A DNA stretch of 41,732 nucleotides from Brasilonema sp. CT11 (GCF_017982655.1 NZ_JABXYX010000065.1:1-41732); one strand, 5' to 3'; shown: positions 24,555 to 33,687, numbered from the stretch's first letter. Numbers and translations: made by a program. The notes: generated from the letters alone by a model not told the origin.

Positions 24555-25478
24555 TTAAGATTCATTGACGGCGAAATCGTCGCGATGGCGCCTAGTCCAT
24601 TCCTCGAAACTTTCGAGTGCGATTCCGTAGGATTTCGCCTTGCCGATGTCAACTTTGTAGCCTTCAACGCTCGCCCACTCCTGGCTCTTGACGAGCCCTG
24701 CGGACGCTCCGGCTACCACTGCTTTTTCAGGTGACATGTTTCTGGCGACCACACGCTTGCCGGTTGCGCGGCAGATCACTTCGGCGATTTCATCACTATT
24801 CAGCGACTCCGCTGCCAAGTCTATCTCCTGTCCATTAAAGTGCGTGGGTTCGGCAAATACGGCAGCAGCGAAGCGCCCGACATCAGACGCGGCGATAAGA
24901 TCGAGCTTGGTTCCTTGCGACATCACAGTGTTGACTACCCCGCGCGACAGCAGCGGAAACATCCCCGCAGCCTTCGGGGGAATGAAGTTGTCCATCATAA
25001 AAGCGGGCTTTAGGATCACCCAGTGTGCAAAGCCGGCGATCCTGACCATATCATTCACGCCTGACTTGCTGTTCCAGTATTCAAGATCCCAGCGGCCTTC
25101 CTGGCATCCGATGAAGGTTTCCTGATCCCCCGCGCGAGCTACTGAAGTATGAACAAACGTGTCAATATTAGCTTGGCGGGCGGCCTCGACTAAGTTGTGG
25201 CCAGCGCGGAGTTCACTGTCGGGATCGTGGAGTCTGGGTGGTACCTGAACGGAGAACACCCCGAAGGCGCCGGTTGCTGCCGCGTTCAAGCTGCTCGCAT
25301 CATCGAAATCGCCTTGCAACAGTTCTACACCACGCGCTGCGAGCGCCTGAGCGGCAGTAGAACGTGGATTACGCACCAGTGCCCGCACAGCAAAACCGGC
25401 GTTCAACAGCGCATCAATGGTAGTGCTGCCCTGAGCGCCTGTCGCACCTGTCACGAGGATTGGTTTATTTCCGTTCAT
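24555..25478 (-). CDS. NmrA-type NAD(P)-binding oxidoreductase, captured cargo gene
   Basis: A complete 307-residue atypical short-chain dehydrogenase. It starts MNGNKPILVTGATGAQGSTT (GxxGxxG NAD(P) loop), then ALVRNPRSTAAQALAARGVE, LLQGDFDD, and VHTSVARAGDQ, as in NmrA/HSCARG/quinone oxidoreductase relatives. These act as NADP-dependent reductases or as redox sensors. The active-site Tyr-x3-Lys of classical SDRs is not obvious, which is common in NmrA proteins. The ATG is preceded by GGAGATTTGAA. Base composition is far from its surroundings: the line at 25261-25320 is 62% GC, against roughly 40% around it. With IS sequence on both sides it looks horizontally acquired, perhaps from a proteobacterium. 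The substrate is unknown. Confidence 0.87.
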   Translation of the reverse strand: MNGNKPILVTGATGAQGSTTIDALLNAGFAVRALVRNPRSTAAQALAARGVELLQGDFDDASSLNAAATGAFGVFSVQVPPRLHDPDSELRAGHNLVEAARQANIDTFVHTSVARAGDQETFIGCQEGRWDLEYWNSKSGVNDMVRIAGFAHWVILKPAFMMDNFIPPKAAGMFPLLSRGVVNTVMSQGTKLDLIAASDVGRFAAAVFAEPTHFNGQEIDLAAESLNSDEIAEVICRATGKRVVARNMSPEKAVVAGASAGLVKSQEWASVEGYKVDIGKAKSYGIALESFEEWTRRHRDDFAVNES

Positions 25479-25641
25479 TTCAAATCTCCATCGCGTAGCG
25501 CGTCCTTTTCACGTTGGGGAGTATACAATGCGGTAGATAAAGGCGGGTAGAAGAGTAAGGATTAACCACCGATGTTGCATGTTCCACACTATCTTACCTC
25601 AAACCTTTATAAGGATTGCGCTTGCGCGTCAAAGATGTCGA
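25479..25641. other. Leader region of the captured gene
   Basis: GC-rich near the gene and AT-richer towards the IS fragment. Read on the minus strand it ends in GGAGATTTGAA before the ATG of the NmrA-type gene. A TTGTATACT sequence lies about 50 bases upstream of the ATG and could serve as a -10 region; I do not see a matching -35. Confidence 0.35.
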
Positions 25642-25700
25642 TTTTGTTTGCTCGTATCGCATAGGTATATTGATTCAAGCTACAATATCCTCTACTATAC
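25642..25700 (-). repeat. Inverted second copy of the IS5-like left end
   Basis: 57 of 59 bases match the reverse complement of 23931-23989. The copy includes the transposase ATG and codons for MRYEQTK, then runs into a different frame. It lies directly upstream of, and points towards, the NmrA-type gene. The outer 24 bases of the IS end are missing here. Confidence 0.9.
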
Positions 25701-25717
25701 CCAATACCTCTGCCAAT

Positions 25718-27101
25718 TTACGAGGGTTCAACGCCTGTAGAAACGGTATGAATACGTCCTAAAGAAGTAAGCTTGGCAAAAATCTGGGTAAAAAAAATAG
25801 GCTCAGGCATTTGCGGAAGCATTTTTAAGATTTCATGGACATATCGAAAACCACGATAATGAGCCTTAAGGTCAATAATGCCGGAGTCGGGATTAAGGAG
25901 ACGAAAATCGTAAGAGTTGATGATGGGACAAATTGACCATAAAAAATGCTAGATTAACAGCATTAGTTACAGCAGTTTGGCTTAAGTTCATGAAATCTTC
26001 CAGTCCCCAAAACTGCTTGGCCAGAGGGAAAATTGAATTCGATTTGAAACCGGAGTTTGTAATAGTCGATTATTTTCTCAAATGACAACTCTAGATCACT
26101 AGAAAACAGAATTACATGGCTACGAGCATTAGTTTTAAGATTGGTTTTGACTAAAATAACTACATTCAGTGCTTGAGCAAATTCCTTGTGGAGTAAAGTA
26201 GCGCGGGTTTATGTCAGTTTGGGTCTCATCCTCAATGGTACTTTTACATAAGTACTTCTGAGGTATGTTATGGTAGTTAATTTTCTCTCCATATTTACGA
26301 CGAGAGCGACAATTGGGGTCAGGGTTTTGATAAGGTATATATAATGCCGAATCGTAACGGAGTTTGGAAATTATGCGTAAGTTTACTTGGTGAGCCATCT
26401 GCAAGGCATTATTGTTTCCAAAATGACCATCAAGTACTAAGTAGGTAAGGGAAATAAAATCACCTAATAACTTGAAAAGCGAATTAATCATTTTCTGAAT
26501 CCGGAGTAATTCAGATGTTAATATTACCTCCGTTTTATTTTTGTTCTTACTTCCTTTTGGTCGTCCACGCTTACGTTTTTCTTGAGGTTTTACTTCTGGA
26601 GTTGGTGACGGGCTACTTTTTTCTACATCACTCTTGATCACCTGTTCTATCTGGATTGGAAACGAGTGCCTCTGTTCAACACTTACTAATGATAATGTCA
26701 AGAAAGACAGCCCTAGTATCGGTTTACTTACTAGGCTGGAAAAAAATCTATCCAATCCATAAGTTTTTTTACCTGATTTACTCACTACAACTTCATCTCC
26801 TGCAAGCAAATACACCTCATTCGCACGGAACAAATGCTTGCGGAAAAATAGCCAAAACAACGTCGCCCAAGGGATTACTGTATGAAAGAATCGAGGGCAT
26901 CGTCCGATAACTGCCACCAACGTCTGCCCAACGAGAGATTCCCAACATCGTGACTCGCCCGCTCATTGCTAACATGGCCTGGATTATTTGGTTAAATTGC
27001 CGCATGGTTGTCGCGTTGATCTGCGGTAGCAGTGAATGTACAGTGATAAGATATCGGGCATGGGCTGCTTGTAGTGTTTGAGTTGTCGTTGTCAGAGACA
27101 A
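25718..27101 (-). pseudogene. Frameshifted transposase (IS4/IS701-like DDE group)
   Basis: Three frames together rebuild one transposase of roughly 450 residues. The first part runs from a TTG at 27101 (SLTTTTQTLQAAHARYLITV, QINATTMRQFNQIIQAMLAM, GISRWADVGGSYRT). It then shifts near 26890 into FFHTVIPWATLFWLFFRKH and VYLLAGDEVVVSKSGKKTYG (first catalytic Asp), with KRKRGRPKGSKNKNKTEV and LTYLVLDGHFGNNNALQMAH (second Asp) further on. A second shift near 26215 leads to an ending that reads G-R-I-H-T-V-S-T-G-V-E-P-S before a TAA at 25718-25720. The protein is a type I recognise from many cyanobacterial genomes. At least two frameshifts make it inactive. It overlaps no other gene. Confidence 0.8.
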
Positions 27102-27184
27102 TAACTCTACTACGAAACGCCCTACCTCTTCATACTCTTATTTTGCAACGCTATTACAGACAATAACTCTACTACAAAAGCCCT
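27096..27184. repeat. Direct repeat pair with 62-base spacing
   Basis: AGACAATAACTCTACTAC occurs at 27096 and again at 27158. The similarity runs for about 27 bases, the second copy being one base shorter. It lies at the 5' edge of the frameshifted transposase and may mark one end of that element or a local duplication. Confidence 0.7.
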
Positions 27185-27240
27185 CGCTCATTGAGCAGGC
27201 GTAGTCCAAAATCGCCAAATCAGCTTTGTTGCTATATTTG

Positions 27241-27373
27241 AGAACCGGATGCTGATGGGCGGCGATAGCGGAGTGTCGGGGCGGGCTGCTATCACCCGCA
27301 GGTTCCACACAAGAAATTTTTCTAGCCCGTTCCCGACACCGCCCATTAGAGCGAAGCGTCATCCGGTTCGCCA
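27241..27373. repeat. GC-rich foldback of about 130 bases
   Basis: Successive arms pair across the structure: AACCGGATG with CATCCGGTT, TGGGCGG with CCGCCCA, GTGTCGGG with CCCGACAC, and CGGGCT with AGCCCG, around a roughly 35-base loop. No real gene is seen; short frames on both strands are by-products. It is compositionally unlike the flanking AT-rich DNA. Confidence 0.7.
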
Positions 27374-27438
27374 CTTGGGACGAGTAGTCGAGGTTTTGGG
27401 ATTGAGATATTTATCCTCTTTTTTTAGCGAAGGTATTG

Positions 27439-27466
27439 ATACCATAAAATAATTTTGCAAGAGGTC
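27439..27466 (-). repeat. Right terminal inverted repeat of the IS nest
   Basis: Reverse complement of 23907-23934 (inner 23 bases exact). It could be the true right end of the IS5-like element or a stray copy of the same end. Confidence 0.75.
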
Positions 27467-27529
27467 TAATAACTATGAATTTTAATTATGAATTTTAATT
27501 CTTCGTAATTACAACAGCACCACCAACAT

Positions 27530-28093
27530 TCAGACCAATTCAGCCTCTTCAAAAAGTTGTCTAACTGTTAACTCCAAACTAGGAAGCAGAGTATCCACAA
27601 TCGGCATATTATCAGTGTAAACTTGACTTTCTTAACCCGAGACAAAGACTTTGATAGTTATTGCTTCTGGATCGATAATCCAAACTCGTGACACTCCAGC
27701 ATCAAAATAATCTCCTGCTTTGTCTTCAAATTCCTTCATTGTGTGGTCTGGAGAAATAATTTCAATTACCAATTTTGGAGGAACAGGGCAAGCTTCATTG
27801 CGCTTCCACACTTTAGGTAAACGTTTATAAGAAATATAAGTCAAATCGGGTACAGGTGCCCAATCTTGCTCCTGACGCTTTAAAATAATTGCCCACTCTG
27901 AAGCGGTTCTACCTTTTCCGATACACCTGTTACGAAGCAACAATCCCAGAGTCAACTGTAAAGTCGAATGAAAGAATTTGGGAGACACTTTAGGTACTGC
28001 ATAACTATCTACAAACTCATAGTTGACATCCCCTTCTGGAAGCGCCAAAAATTCTTCTAATGTGAGTTTTTTTATTATACTTATCTTAACCAT
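27530..28093 (-). pseudogene. Uma2-family (DUF820) protein with in-frame stop near the C-terminus
   Basis: From ATG 28093 the frame encodes 153 residues of a Uma2 nuclease-like protein: LTLEEFLALPEGDVNYEFVD, PVPDLTYISYKRLP (conserved Asp), PPKLVIEIISPDHT (core Glu-x-x-S-P) and AGVSRVWIIDPEAITIKVF. A TAA at 27632-27634 then stops it. The same frame continues past the stop for 33 codons with a normal family ending (SQVYTDNMPIVDTLLPSLEL, then TVRQLFEEAEL) to a TGA at 27530-27532. So the original protein was about 187 residues, and one base change probably created the stop. The truncated form keeps the presumed catalytic region and might still fold. Confidence 0.85.
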
Positions 28094-28189
28094 AAGAAAG
28101 TTACCTGTCGCTGATAAACATATTTGAAAAACTCTCTTTTCAAATTTTATAGTTTAATACTCTTGCGATAAGAAAAGTTATCTATTTTT

Positions 28190-29038
28190 TCACAAACGCC
28201 GAATCCCACTTTCCAAACCTTGGCAAACACCAGTGAGGAAATCTAAATCTAAAGTATTAATAGTATCGCTAGATTTATGATAATTTGGATTACGCATGAA
28301 TGCTGTATCTGTCACCATCATTGCTGGATAACCTGCATCCCAAAAAGGTGCATGGTCACTTTGTCTTGTCTGGCGAACGATTAAACCTCTATTAGGTACT
28401 GGTAACCACTGACTTGGTACACCGACTTTACGAATACTGCGGCTAATACAAATTAGGTCACGAATTGTTCGCCAATTACCAATTAAAGCAATAAAATCAC
28501 CAGAATTAGGGTATAAATATTTCAGAAAAGGAGGGTAACTTTGAGAACCTGGAGTTTGATCGCAATATCCAAGCATTTCCAAAGAAATCATTAAGCGCAA
28601 GGATTGCTGCTCTTGCTTGAGGTAAGCCGCATACTCAGTACTACCTAATAAACCGTATTCTTCCATATCAAAAGCGACCAGCCGCAGGGGATATTTTGTT
28701 GGAACGGATGCAAAGATTCTTGCCAATTCCAGCAAAACTGCTATACCTGTAGCATTATCATCAGCGCCTGGTGTTCCAGGAACAGCATCATAATGGGCAC
28801 CAATTAAAATAGGAGGTAAATCTCCCTTTTGGAACTCAGGTTGTGAAGGTAAATTCAAAATGAGGTTTTGACAAGTTTTGCTCCCGACTTTAAAGGTGTG
28901 GATTTCCACACTTCCCCATTGAGCAAATTGTTGACGAATGTATTCTTGGACAAAGAAATGTCCAGCAGTCGCTAGATAGGGATCGCGATCGCGGGCGATC
29001 GAGGTAAGGTGATTTTCAAGTTGATTCTTTAGATTCAC
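28190..29038 (-). CDS. M28-family zinc peptidase
   Basis: A 282-residue protein with the M28 aminopeptidase metal site: His82 in LIGAHYDAV, Asp93 in GADDNATG, Glu126-Glu127 in AFDMEEYGLLGS (catalytic base and ligand), and a later His in NPNYHKSSDT. The fold is that of cytosolic or secreted di-zinc aminopeptidases. No signal peptide is evident, so it is probably intracellular. The start matches the family and a HIP1 cluster (about 28983) lies in the first codons. It diverges from dnaK3, with 117 bases between them. Its natural substrate is not predictable. Confidence 0.9.
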   Translation of the reverse strand: MNLKNQLENHLTSIARDRDPYLATAGHFFVQEYIRQQFAQWGSVEIHTFKVGSKTCQNLILNLPSQPEFQKGDLPPILIGAHYDAVPGTPGADDNATGIAVLLELARIFASVPTKYPLRLVAFDMEEYGLLGSTEYAAYLKQEQQSLRLMISLEMLGYCDQTPGSQSYPPFLKYLYPNSGDFIALIGNWRTIRDLICISRSIRKVGVPSQWLPVPNRGLIVRQTRQSDHAPFWDAGYPAMMVTDTAFMRNPNYHKSSDTINTLDLDFLTGVCQGLESGIRRL

Positions 29039-29155
29039 AAATTAACTAACAAGGAACACTGTTTGACCATGTAATTCTCAACAGCAAGATACAATAAATC
29101 AAGCATTAGATCTAAACAAATTAATTTATAAGACACTATAGGAGAACAAAAACGC

Positions 29156-31327
29156 ATGGGCAAGGTAGTCGGCATTGACTTGGGTACAACCAACTCAGTA
29201 GTTGCCGTCATGGAGGGTGGCAAGCCGGTGGTGATTGCCAATGCAGAAGGAATGCGAACGACTCCCTCCGTAGTTGGCTTCACCAAAGAAGGCGAAAGAG
29301 TTGTTGGGCAAATGGCACGACGGCAAACCCTCCTCAACCCACAAGATACCTTTTTCGCCGTTAAACGCTTCATTGGGCGCAGGTATGGCGAACTGAGTCC
29401 AGATTCCAAGCGAATCCCATATACTATCCGCAAAGATGAGGTTGGTAACATTAAAATTTCTTGTCCTCGTCTAAATAAAGATTTTGCTCCAGAAGAAATT
29501 TCCGCAATGGTACTAAAGAAACTGGCAGAGGACGCCAGTAAGTACCTGGGTAGTCCAGTGACAGGCGCAGTAATCACCGTTCCTGCTTATTTTAATGATT
29601 CTCAGCGACAAGCAACACGAGATGCTGGTAGAATAGCAGGTTTGGAAGTACTGCGAATTCTCAATGAACCAACAGCCGCTTCTTTGGCTTACGGATTGGA
29701 TCGTGGTAGCACTGAAACTATATTAGTCTTTGACTTGGGTGGTGGCACGTTTGATGTGTCGATTCTCGACGTTGGGGATGGAGTGTTTGAAGTCAGATCC
29801 ACAAGTGGAGACACGCAACTCGGTGGTAACGATTTTGATAAAAAAATAGTTGATTGGTTGGCAGAGAAATTTTTGGAAACTGAAGGGGTAGATTTAAGAC
29901 GCGATCGCTCAGCTTTACAACGTTTGTTAGAAGCAGCGGAAAAAGCCAAAATCGAACTTTCCTCTGTTAGCGTTACCGATATTAACTTACCTTTCATCGC
30001 AGCTGATCAAGAAGGTCCCAAACATCTCGAAACTCGTTTGACTCGTTCTGAGTTTGAAGGTTTGTCTGATGATTTACTTGGACGTGTACGCCTTCCTGTC
30101 AAACGCGCCATGAAAGACGCTGGTTTAACACCTGTAGATATTGATGAAGTTGTGCTAGTTGGTGGTGCTACGCGTATGCCAATGATACAGCAGCTTGTGC
30201 GGGCAATGATTGGCAAACAACCCAACCAAAACGTCAATCCAGATGAAGTTGTAGCGGTAGGTGCAGCAATACAAGCGGGTATTCTTGCTGGTGAACTCAA
30301 AGATGTCTTGCTGTTAGATGTTACGCCCCTGTCTTTGGGATTAGAAACCGTCAACGGCGTGATGAAAAAATTGATTCCCCGCAACACCACCATACCAGTA
30401 CGCCGCTCTGATATTTTTTCCACATCAGAAAATAATCAAAATACAGTGGAAGTTCACGTCGCCCAAGGCGAACGGGAGATGGCAGTAGATAATAAGTCTT
30501 TGGGACGGTTTAAACTGTATGGTATTCCTCCAGCCCCACGTGGTATTCCGCAAATACAAGTATCATTTGATATAGATGCCAATGGTATTTTACAGGTGAC
30601 AGCTCTGGATAGAACCACAGGTAGAGAACAGAGTATTACAGTTCAAGGTGCTTCTACCTTGAGTGAAGGGGAAATAAAGCAGGCAATTCAAGATGCTGAA
30701 AGATACGCTGAAATTGACAGAGAACGCAAAGAACGGGTAGAAAAACGCACTCGTGCTGATTCGTTGATTGGACAAGCAGAACGACAACTCAGAGAAGTAG
30801 CGTTGGATTTTGGGATGCAACTTGCTCGCAGCCGCCGCCAAAGAATTGATAATATCTGCCGAGAACTGCGCGAAAGTTTGAAAGAAAATGATGACAGAGG
30901 GATTGACCAAGCTTACGCCGACTTGCAAGATGCTTTATATGAGCTAAATCGTGAGATCCGCCAGTACTACGTTGATGATGAAGAGGATGACTTGTTTGGT
31001 ACTATCCGTGAAATCTTCACTGGCGAAAAAGACCGAGATCCTCCTGGAGGAAGCCGCCTAAGAGGCGATGATCGCGAATTCCAAAGAGATACATACCGCG
31101 ATTCCTTCGGAGGAAGCCGCCCAAGGGGTGATGGCGCAGAGCGCCCGCTTCGCGATGGGCGAAGCCCCGCCAAAGGCGATCGCGATTACTATGACAGAGA
31201 TTATAGCAAGGACTACAACAGAGATTATGACAGGAGAGATCGTTCCTCTGATAACACTGGTTATTCACGTAAACCCCGTCCTAGCTACCAGGATAACTGG
31301 GATGATGACGATGATAATTGGTTATAA
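29156..31327 (+). CDS. dnaK3: Hsp70 chaperone DnaK3-type with long charged C-terminal tail
   Basis: A 723-residue Hsp70. The ATPase domain (about 1-375) shows [48 protein letters not shown] and [13 protein letters not shown]. The substrate-binding domain follows ([19 protein letters not shown]). After a helical lid the protein has an extended Asp/Arg/Tyr-rich tail (about 600-723) instead of the usual EEVD-type end, as in cyanobacterial DnaK3, which associates with thylakoids and is essential in several strains. Pairing with a DnaJ gene just downstream supports this. GGAG lies 11 bases before the ATG. About residues 627-678 are encoded by GC-rich repeat-like DNA, including a 63-base-spaced duplication (31046 and 31109), so the tail has been expanded. 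The paralog number is inferred. Confidence 0.9.
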   Translation: MGKVVGIDLGTTNSVVAVMEGGKPVVIANAEGMRTTPSVVGFTKEGERVVGQMARRQTLLNPQDTFFAVKRFIGRRYGELSPDSKRIPYTIRKDEVGNIKISCPRLNKDFAPEEISAMVLKKLAEDASKYLGSPVTGAVITVPAYFNDSQRQATRDAGRIAGLEVLRILNEPTAASLAYGLDRGSTETILVFDLGGGTFDVSILDVGDGVFEVRSTSGDTQLGGNDFDKKIVDWLAEKFLETEGVDLRRDRSALQRLLEAAEKAKIELSSVSVTDINLPFIAADQEGPKHLETRLTRSEFEGLSDDLLGRVRLPVKRAMKDAGLTPVDIDEVVLVGGATRMPMIQQLVRAMIGKQPNQNVNPDEVVAVGAAIQAGILAGELKDVLLLDVTPLSLGLETVNGVMKKLIPRNTTIPVRRSDIFSTSENNQNTVEVHVAQGEREMAVDNKSLGRFKLYGIPPAPRGIPQIQVSFDIDANGILQVTALDRTTGREQSITVQGASTLSEGEIKQAIQDAERYAEIDRERKERVEKRTRADSLIGQAERQLREVALDFGMQLARSRRQRIDNICRELRESLKENDDRGIDQAYADLQDALYELNREIRQYYVDDEEDDLFGTIREIFTGEKDRDPPGGSRLRGDDREFQRDTYRDSFGGSRPRGDGAERPLRDGRSPAKGDRDYYDRDYSKDYNRDYDRRDRSSDNTGYSRKPRPSYQDNWDDDDDNWL

Positions 31328-31582
31328 CGTCTGATAGATATTAAGGCGGGAAACCCCGCCCCTAGTACCCTTCGGCTGCGCCCTTCGACTACGCTCAGGA
31401 CAAGCTCAGGGTGAACCTCAAAAAAAGTATTAATAGATAAAATAAACCGAAAAAAAGGTTGATTTAAAATTCGGATTTAGTAGTTTGTAAGAGGTAATAG
31501 GTAATTAGTTAGTCGTTAAAAAATTAATGAATAGCCAGTAAAAAAGTTAAAATTTAAAACTTAAAGATAAACAACTGAAACT
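31328..31582. repeat. Repeat-bearing gap between dnaK3 and dnaJ3
   Basis: It begins with the hairpin GGCGGGAAACCCCGCC (31345-31360), which lacks a T-run, then a CCCTTCGGCTGCGCCCTTCG-type repeat (31368-31418). Part of that repeat recurs inverted at 32662-32688. The rest is AT-rich with no gene. Confidence 0.6.
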
Positions 31583-32572
31583 ATGCCAAATTTGCAGAAT
31601 TTTCGGGATTACTACGAGATTTTAGGAGTGACGAAAGATGCGTCCAATGAAGAGCTCAAAAAGAACTATCGACGGTTAGCACGTCAGTATCACCCAGACC
31701 TCAATCCAGGAAACAAAGCAGCAGAAGAAAAATTTAAAGATATCGGAGAGGCTTATGAAGTTCTTTCTGACACAGCGAAACGGGCGCAATATGACCAATT
31801 TAGTCGTTTTTGGAAACAAAAAGGTTTTGACAAACAAGCAGCGTCACGAGAAAATGCCTGGAATCGTACAAACGGTCGTACACGCAATCAAGAGGTAGAT
31901 CCTGGTAGATATTCTGATTTTGATAGTTTTATCAATCAAGTCATTGGTGTAGGTGTTCGCAAAGACACCAAAAATGGAACTTCCACAACTGGAGTGGAGA
32001 GTGATCCCTTTAGTTCCACAAACAGAAAAGTTCAATACACAGTTAATTCTCGCCCCACTCGCCGAGATATAGAAGCAAGACTAACGTTACCATTGGAAAA
32101 AGCATACAAAGGTGGAAGCGAGAGGATTCGGCTTGAAGATGGGCGATCGCTCGAAGTCAACATGCCTCCTGGTATGGTCACAGGTCAAACCATCCGCCTG
32201 AAAAACCAAGGTATCAATGATGGCGATTTATACTTAAAAATTACAGTAAACCCTCATTATTTATTTAAAATAGAAGGCTCAAATGTTTTTTGTCAGGTTC
32301 CAGTCACTCCCACCGAAGCAGTTTTAGGAGGACAGATAGAAGCGCCAACCTTAGACGGGCCAGTAAAAATGTCTATTCCCCCTGGTGTACGTTCAGGTCA
32401 ACGCTTCCGTCTTGCCAACAAAGGTTACCCAAAGGAAAACGGTGAACGTGGTGACCAATTGGTAGAAATTCAGATCGTAGCCCCAAAAAATATTACTGAG
32501 CAAGAACGTGAACTTTACGAAAAGTTACGGCTGATAGAAACCTTTAAACCTCGCGCCGATTTGGTAAAGTAG
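31583..32572 (+). CDS. dnaJ3: DnaJ/CbpA-type co-chaperone, partner of DnaK3
   Basis: A 329-residue Hsp40. The J domain is residues 8-75 with the HPD motif at 37-39 and QYDQF at its end. A glycine-poor linker follows (about 80-150). The two beta-rich C-terminal substrate-binding domains run from about 150 ([40 protein letters not shown]) to the end ([19 protein letters not shown]). No zinc-finger cysteines are present, so it is a class B (CbpA-like) protein. Its place after dnaK3 implies it delivers clients to, and stimulates the ATPase of, that chaperone. The gene number 3 is by analogy with the cyanobacterial dnaK3-dnaJ3 pair. Confidence 0.87.
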   Translation: MPNLQNFRDYYEILGVTKDASNEELKKNYRRLARQYHPDLNPGNKAAEEKFKDIGEAYEVLSDTAKRAQYDQFSRFWKQKGFDKQAASRENAWNRTNGRTRNQEVDPGRYSDFDSFINQVIGVGVRKDTKNGTSTTGVESDPFSSTNRKVQYTVNSRPTRRDIEARLTLPLEKAYKGGSERIRLEDGRSLEVNMPPGMVTGQTIRLKNQGINDGDLYLKITVNPHYLFKIEGSNVFCQVPVTPTEAVLGGQIEAPTLDGPVKMSIPPGVRSGQRFRLANKGYPKENGERGDQLVEIQIVAPKNITEQERELYEKLRLIETFKPRADLVK

Positions 32573-32661
32573 CGATGATGAATCGTTAATTGTTGGTAGT
32601 CGTTTTTGACAACTGACAACCAACAACCAATCACAGACTCGTGACGGCTTTAAACTGCTGA

Positions 32662-32688
32662 GGGTTAACCCTGAGCGCAGCCGAAGGG
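32662..32688. repeat. Dispersed repeat related to 31368-31418
   Basis: GGGTTAACCCTGAGCGCAGC and the following CGAAGGG. Its reverse complement shares the CCCTTCGGCTGCGC...CTCAGGGT wording of the repeat after dnaK3. It contains the palindrome GGGTTAACCC. Confidence 0.65.
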
Positions 32689-32728
32689 AATAATTAGGTT
32701 TAGAATATTAGAAAAAACGTTTAGCTAG

Positions 32729-33283
32729 GTGAGTGAAACGGCTGTGAATAAAAATGGGGCAATGCCACAAAGCAGCAAATCAACCTATTACTCCCTTCTA
32801 GGACTGCATCCCTCAGCATCGGTTATTGAAATCCGTCGTGCTTACCGGGAATTGAGCAAGCACTATCATCCAGATACGACAAAATTACCCACTGCTGTAG
32901 CAACTGCCAAATTTCAGCAACTCAACGAGGCGTATGCTACCCTAAGCAACCCAGAACGGCGGCTTAGCTACGACCTGAAAATTGGCTATTCCCGCTTTGG
33001 AGTCATCCAAGCACCGCCCGACTTGAATCACCCAGTTTCCTATTCTTACGACTGGTCTAAATCAGCTTATCTTGACGCCAGCGATCGCCCACTCAGCCCT
33101 GGTGAAATCTTTGCTTTGTTTATTTTAGGACTGACACTTTTGGGTTGCTTGTTGTTGGCGATCGCGATTGGCTTAACCCGTGGTGAAGGTGCCTTTCAAA
33201 CACAAACACTACATACCCCAGCAATACAACAACCCAATAGCAGTATTTCTCAACCAAGTGTCCCTTCAGAAATTCCAAATTAA
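32729..33283 (+). CDS. Membrane-anchored J-domain protein
   Basis: A 184-residue protein. It has a J domain (about residues 19-85: STYYSLLGLHPSASVIEIRR, HPD at 47-49, LSNPERRLSYDLK), a linker rich in Pro/Ser/Tyr, then one hydrophobic helix near residues 128-150 (GEIFALFILGLTLLGCLLLA), and a Ser/Pro/Gln-rich tail. It should recruit an Hsp70, possibly the nearby DnaK3, to a membrane (cytoplasmic or thylakoid). The start is a GTG; a GTG at 32744 and an ATG at 32762 are in frame. It follows dnaJ3 in the same direction after a 156-base gap. Confidence 0.86.
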   Translation: MSETAVNKNGAMPQSSKSTYYSLLGLHPSASVIEIRRAYRELSKHYHPDTTKLPTAVATAKFQQLNEAYATLSNPERRLSYDLKIGYSRFGVIQAPPDLNHPVSYSYDWSKSAYLDASDRPLSPGEIFALFILGLTLLGCLLLAIAIGLTRGEGAFQTQTLHTPAIQQPNSSISQPSVPSEIPN

Positions 33284-33326
33284 AAACTAATTTTTAACTT
33301 TTTACTATTGACTCTTTACTGAAATT

Positions 33327-33599
33327 ATGGCTCTTCCTCCCCCGGAAACACCGTTATACAACCATCCCCTCCCCCAAATTGAATATTGGTTGAGAGAGCA
33401 AGGCTGTCAACGAGATGAAAAACAACTGCATTGCTGGCGGCTGGAGCGATCTACTTGGCAAGCAGAACTCTCGCTAGATATTGAGCAAATCATCGTGCGA
33501 TATCTCAAAGCTGGAGATGATGGACAAGATATCCAACGTGCCTTCAAGTATTCCCTCAGTCGAGAGGACATAGAACAGGCTGTTTTTTCCGGACCATAA
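33327..33599 (+). CDS. DUF3143-family conserved cyanobacterial protein
   Basis: A 90-residue soluble protein (MALPPPETPLYNHPLPQIEYWL, then EQGCQRDEKQLHCWRLER). Length and the PLYNHPLPQIEYWL opening fit DUF3143, a family conserved in cyanobacteria and some plastid lineages with no known function. It lies 43 bases after the J-domain gene, so it is probably cotranscribed. No catalytic motif or membrane segment is seen. Confidence 0.85.
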   Translation: MALPPPETPLYNHPLPQIEYWLREQGCQRDEKQLHCWRLERSTWQAELSLDIEQIIVRYLKAGDDGQDIQRAFKYSLSREDIEQAVFSGP

Positions 33600-33630
33600 A
33601 ACAAGGATAGAGGAGAAAAGGGAGTGTGGG

Positions 33631-33687
33631 AGTGTGAGAAAATTTCCCTCCTTCCCTTCTTCCCTGCTCATCCCCTCTTCTCACACT
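33631..33687. terminator. Inverted repeat between convergent genes, possible terminator
   Basis: A 10-base inverted repeat AGTGTGAGAA (33631-33640) pairs with TTCTCACACT (33678-33687). The spacer is purine/pyrimidine-biased and can pair further. It lies between the convergent DUF3143 and uppS genes and overlaps the last codons of uppS. There is no clean T-run. Confidence 0.35.

Larger units (their letters stand above)
23907..27466. mobile_element. 3.56 kb nest of insertion-sequence remnants bracketed by inverted repeats
   Basis: The ends 23907-23934 and 27439-27466 are inverted repeats of 28 bases; the inner 23 are identical. The dinucleotide TA lies just outside each end, a possible (weak) target duplication. 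Inside are the 5' part of an IS5-like transposase gene, a GC-rich NmrA-type gene, an inverted copy of the IS5-like left end, a decayed second transposase, a 62-base-spaced direct repeat and a foldback. The simplest reading is an IS5-like element opened up by other insertions; alternatively it is two separate copies of the same IS end. Confidence 0.65.

Noticed and set aside
24688-25550. Forward frames opposite the NmrA-type gene
   Set aside because: GC-rich antisense shadows of a complete, well-recognised gene.
27138-27374. Small frames on both strands over the GC-rich foldback
   Set aside because: Explained by the inverted repeat; the translations resemble nothing and have no start signals.
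31345-31360. Hairpin after dnaK3 considered as a terminator
   Set aside because: No T-run follows and it is part of a repeat-rich stretch; dnaJ3 lies downstream in the same direction.
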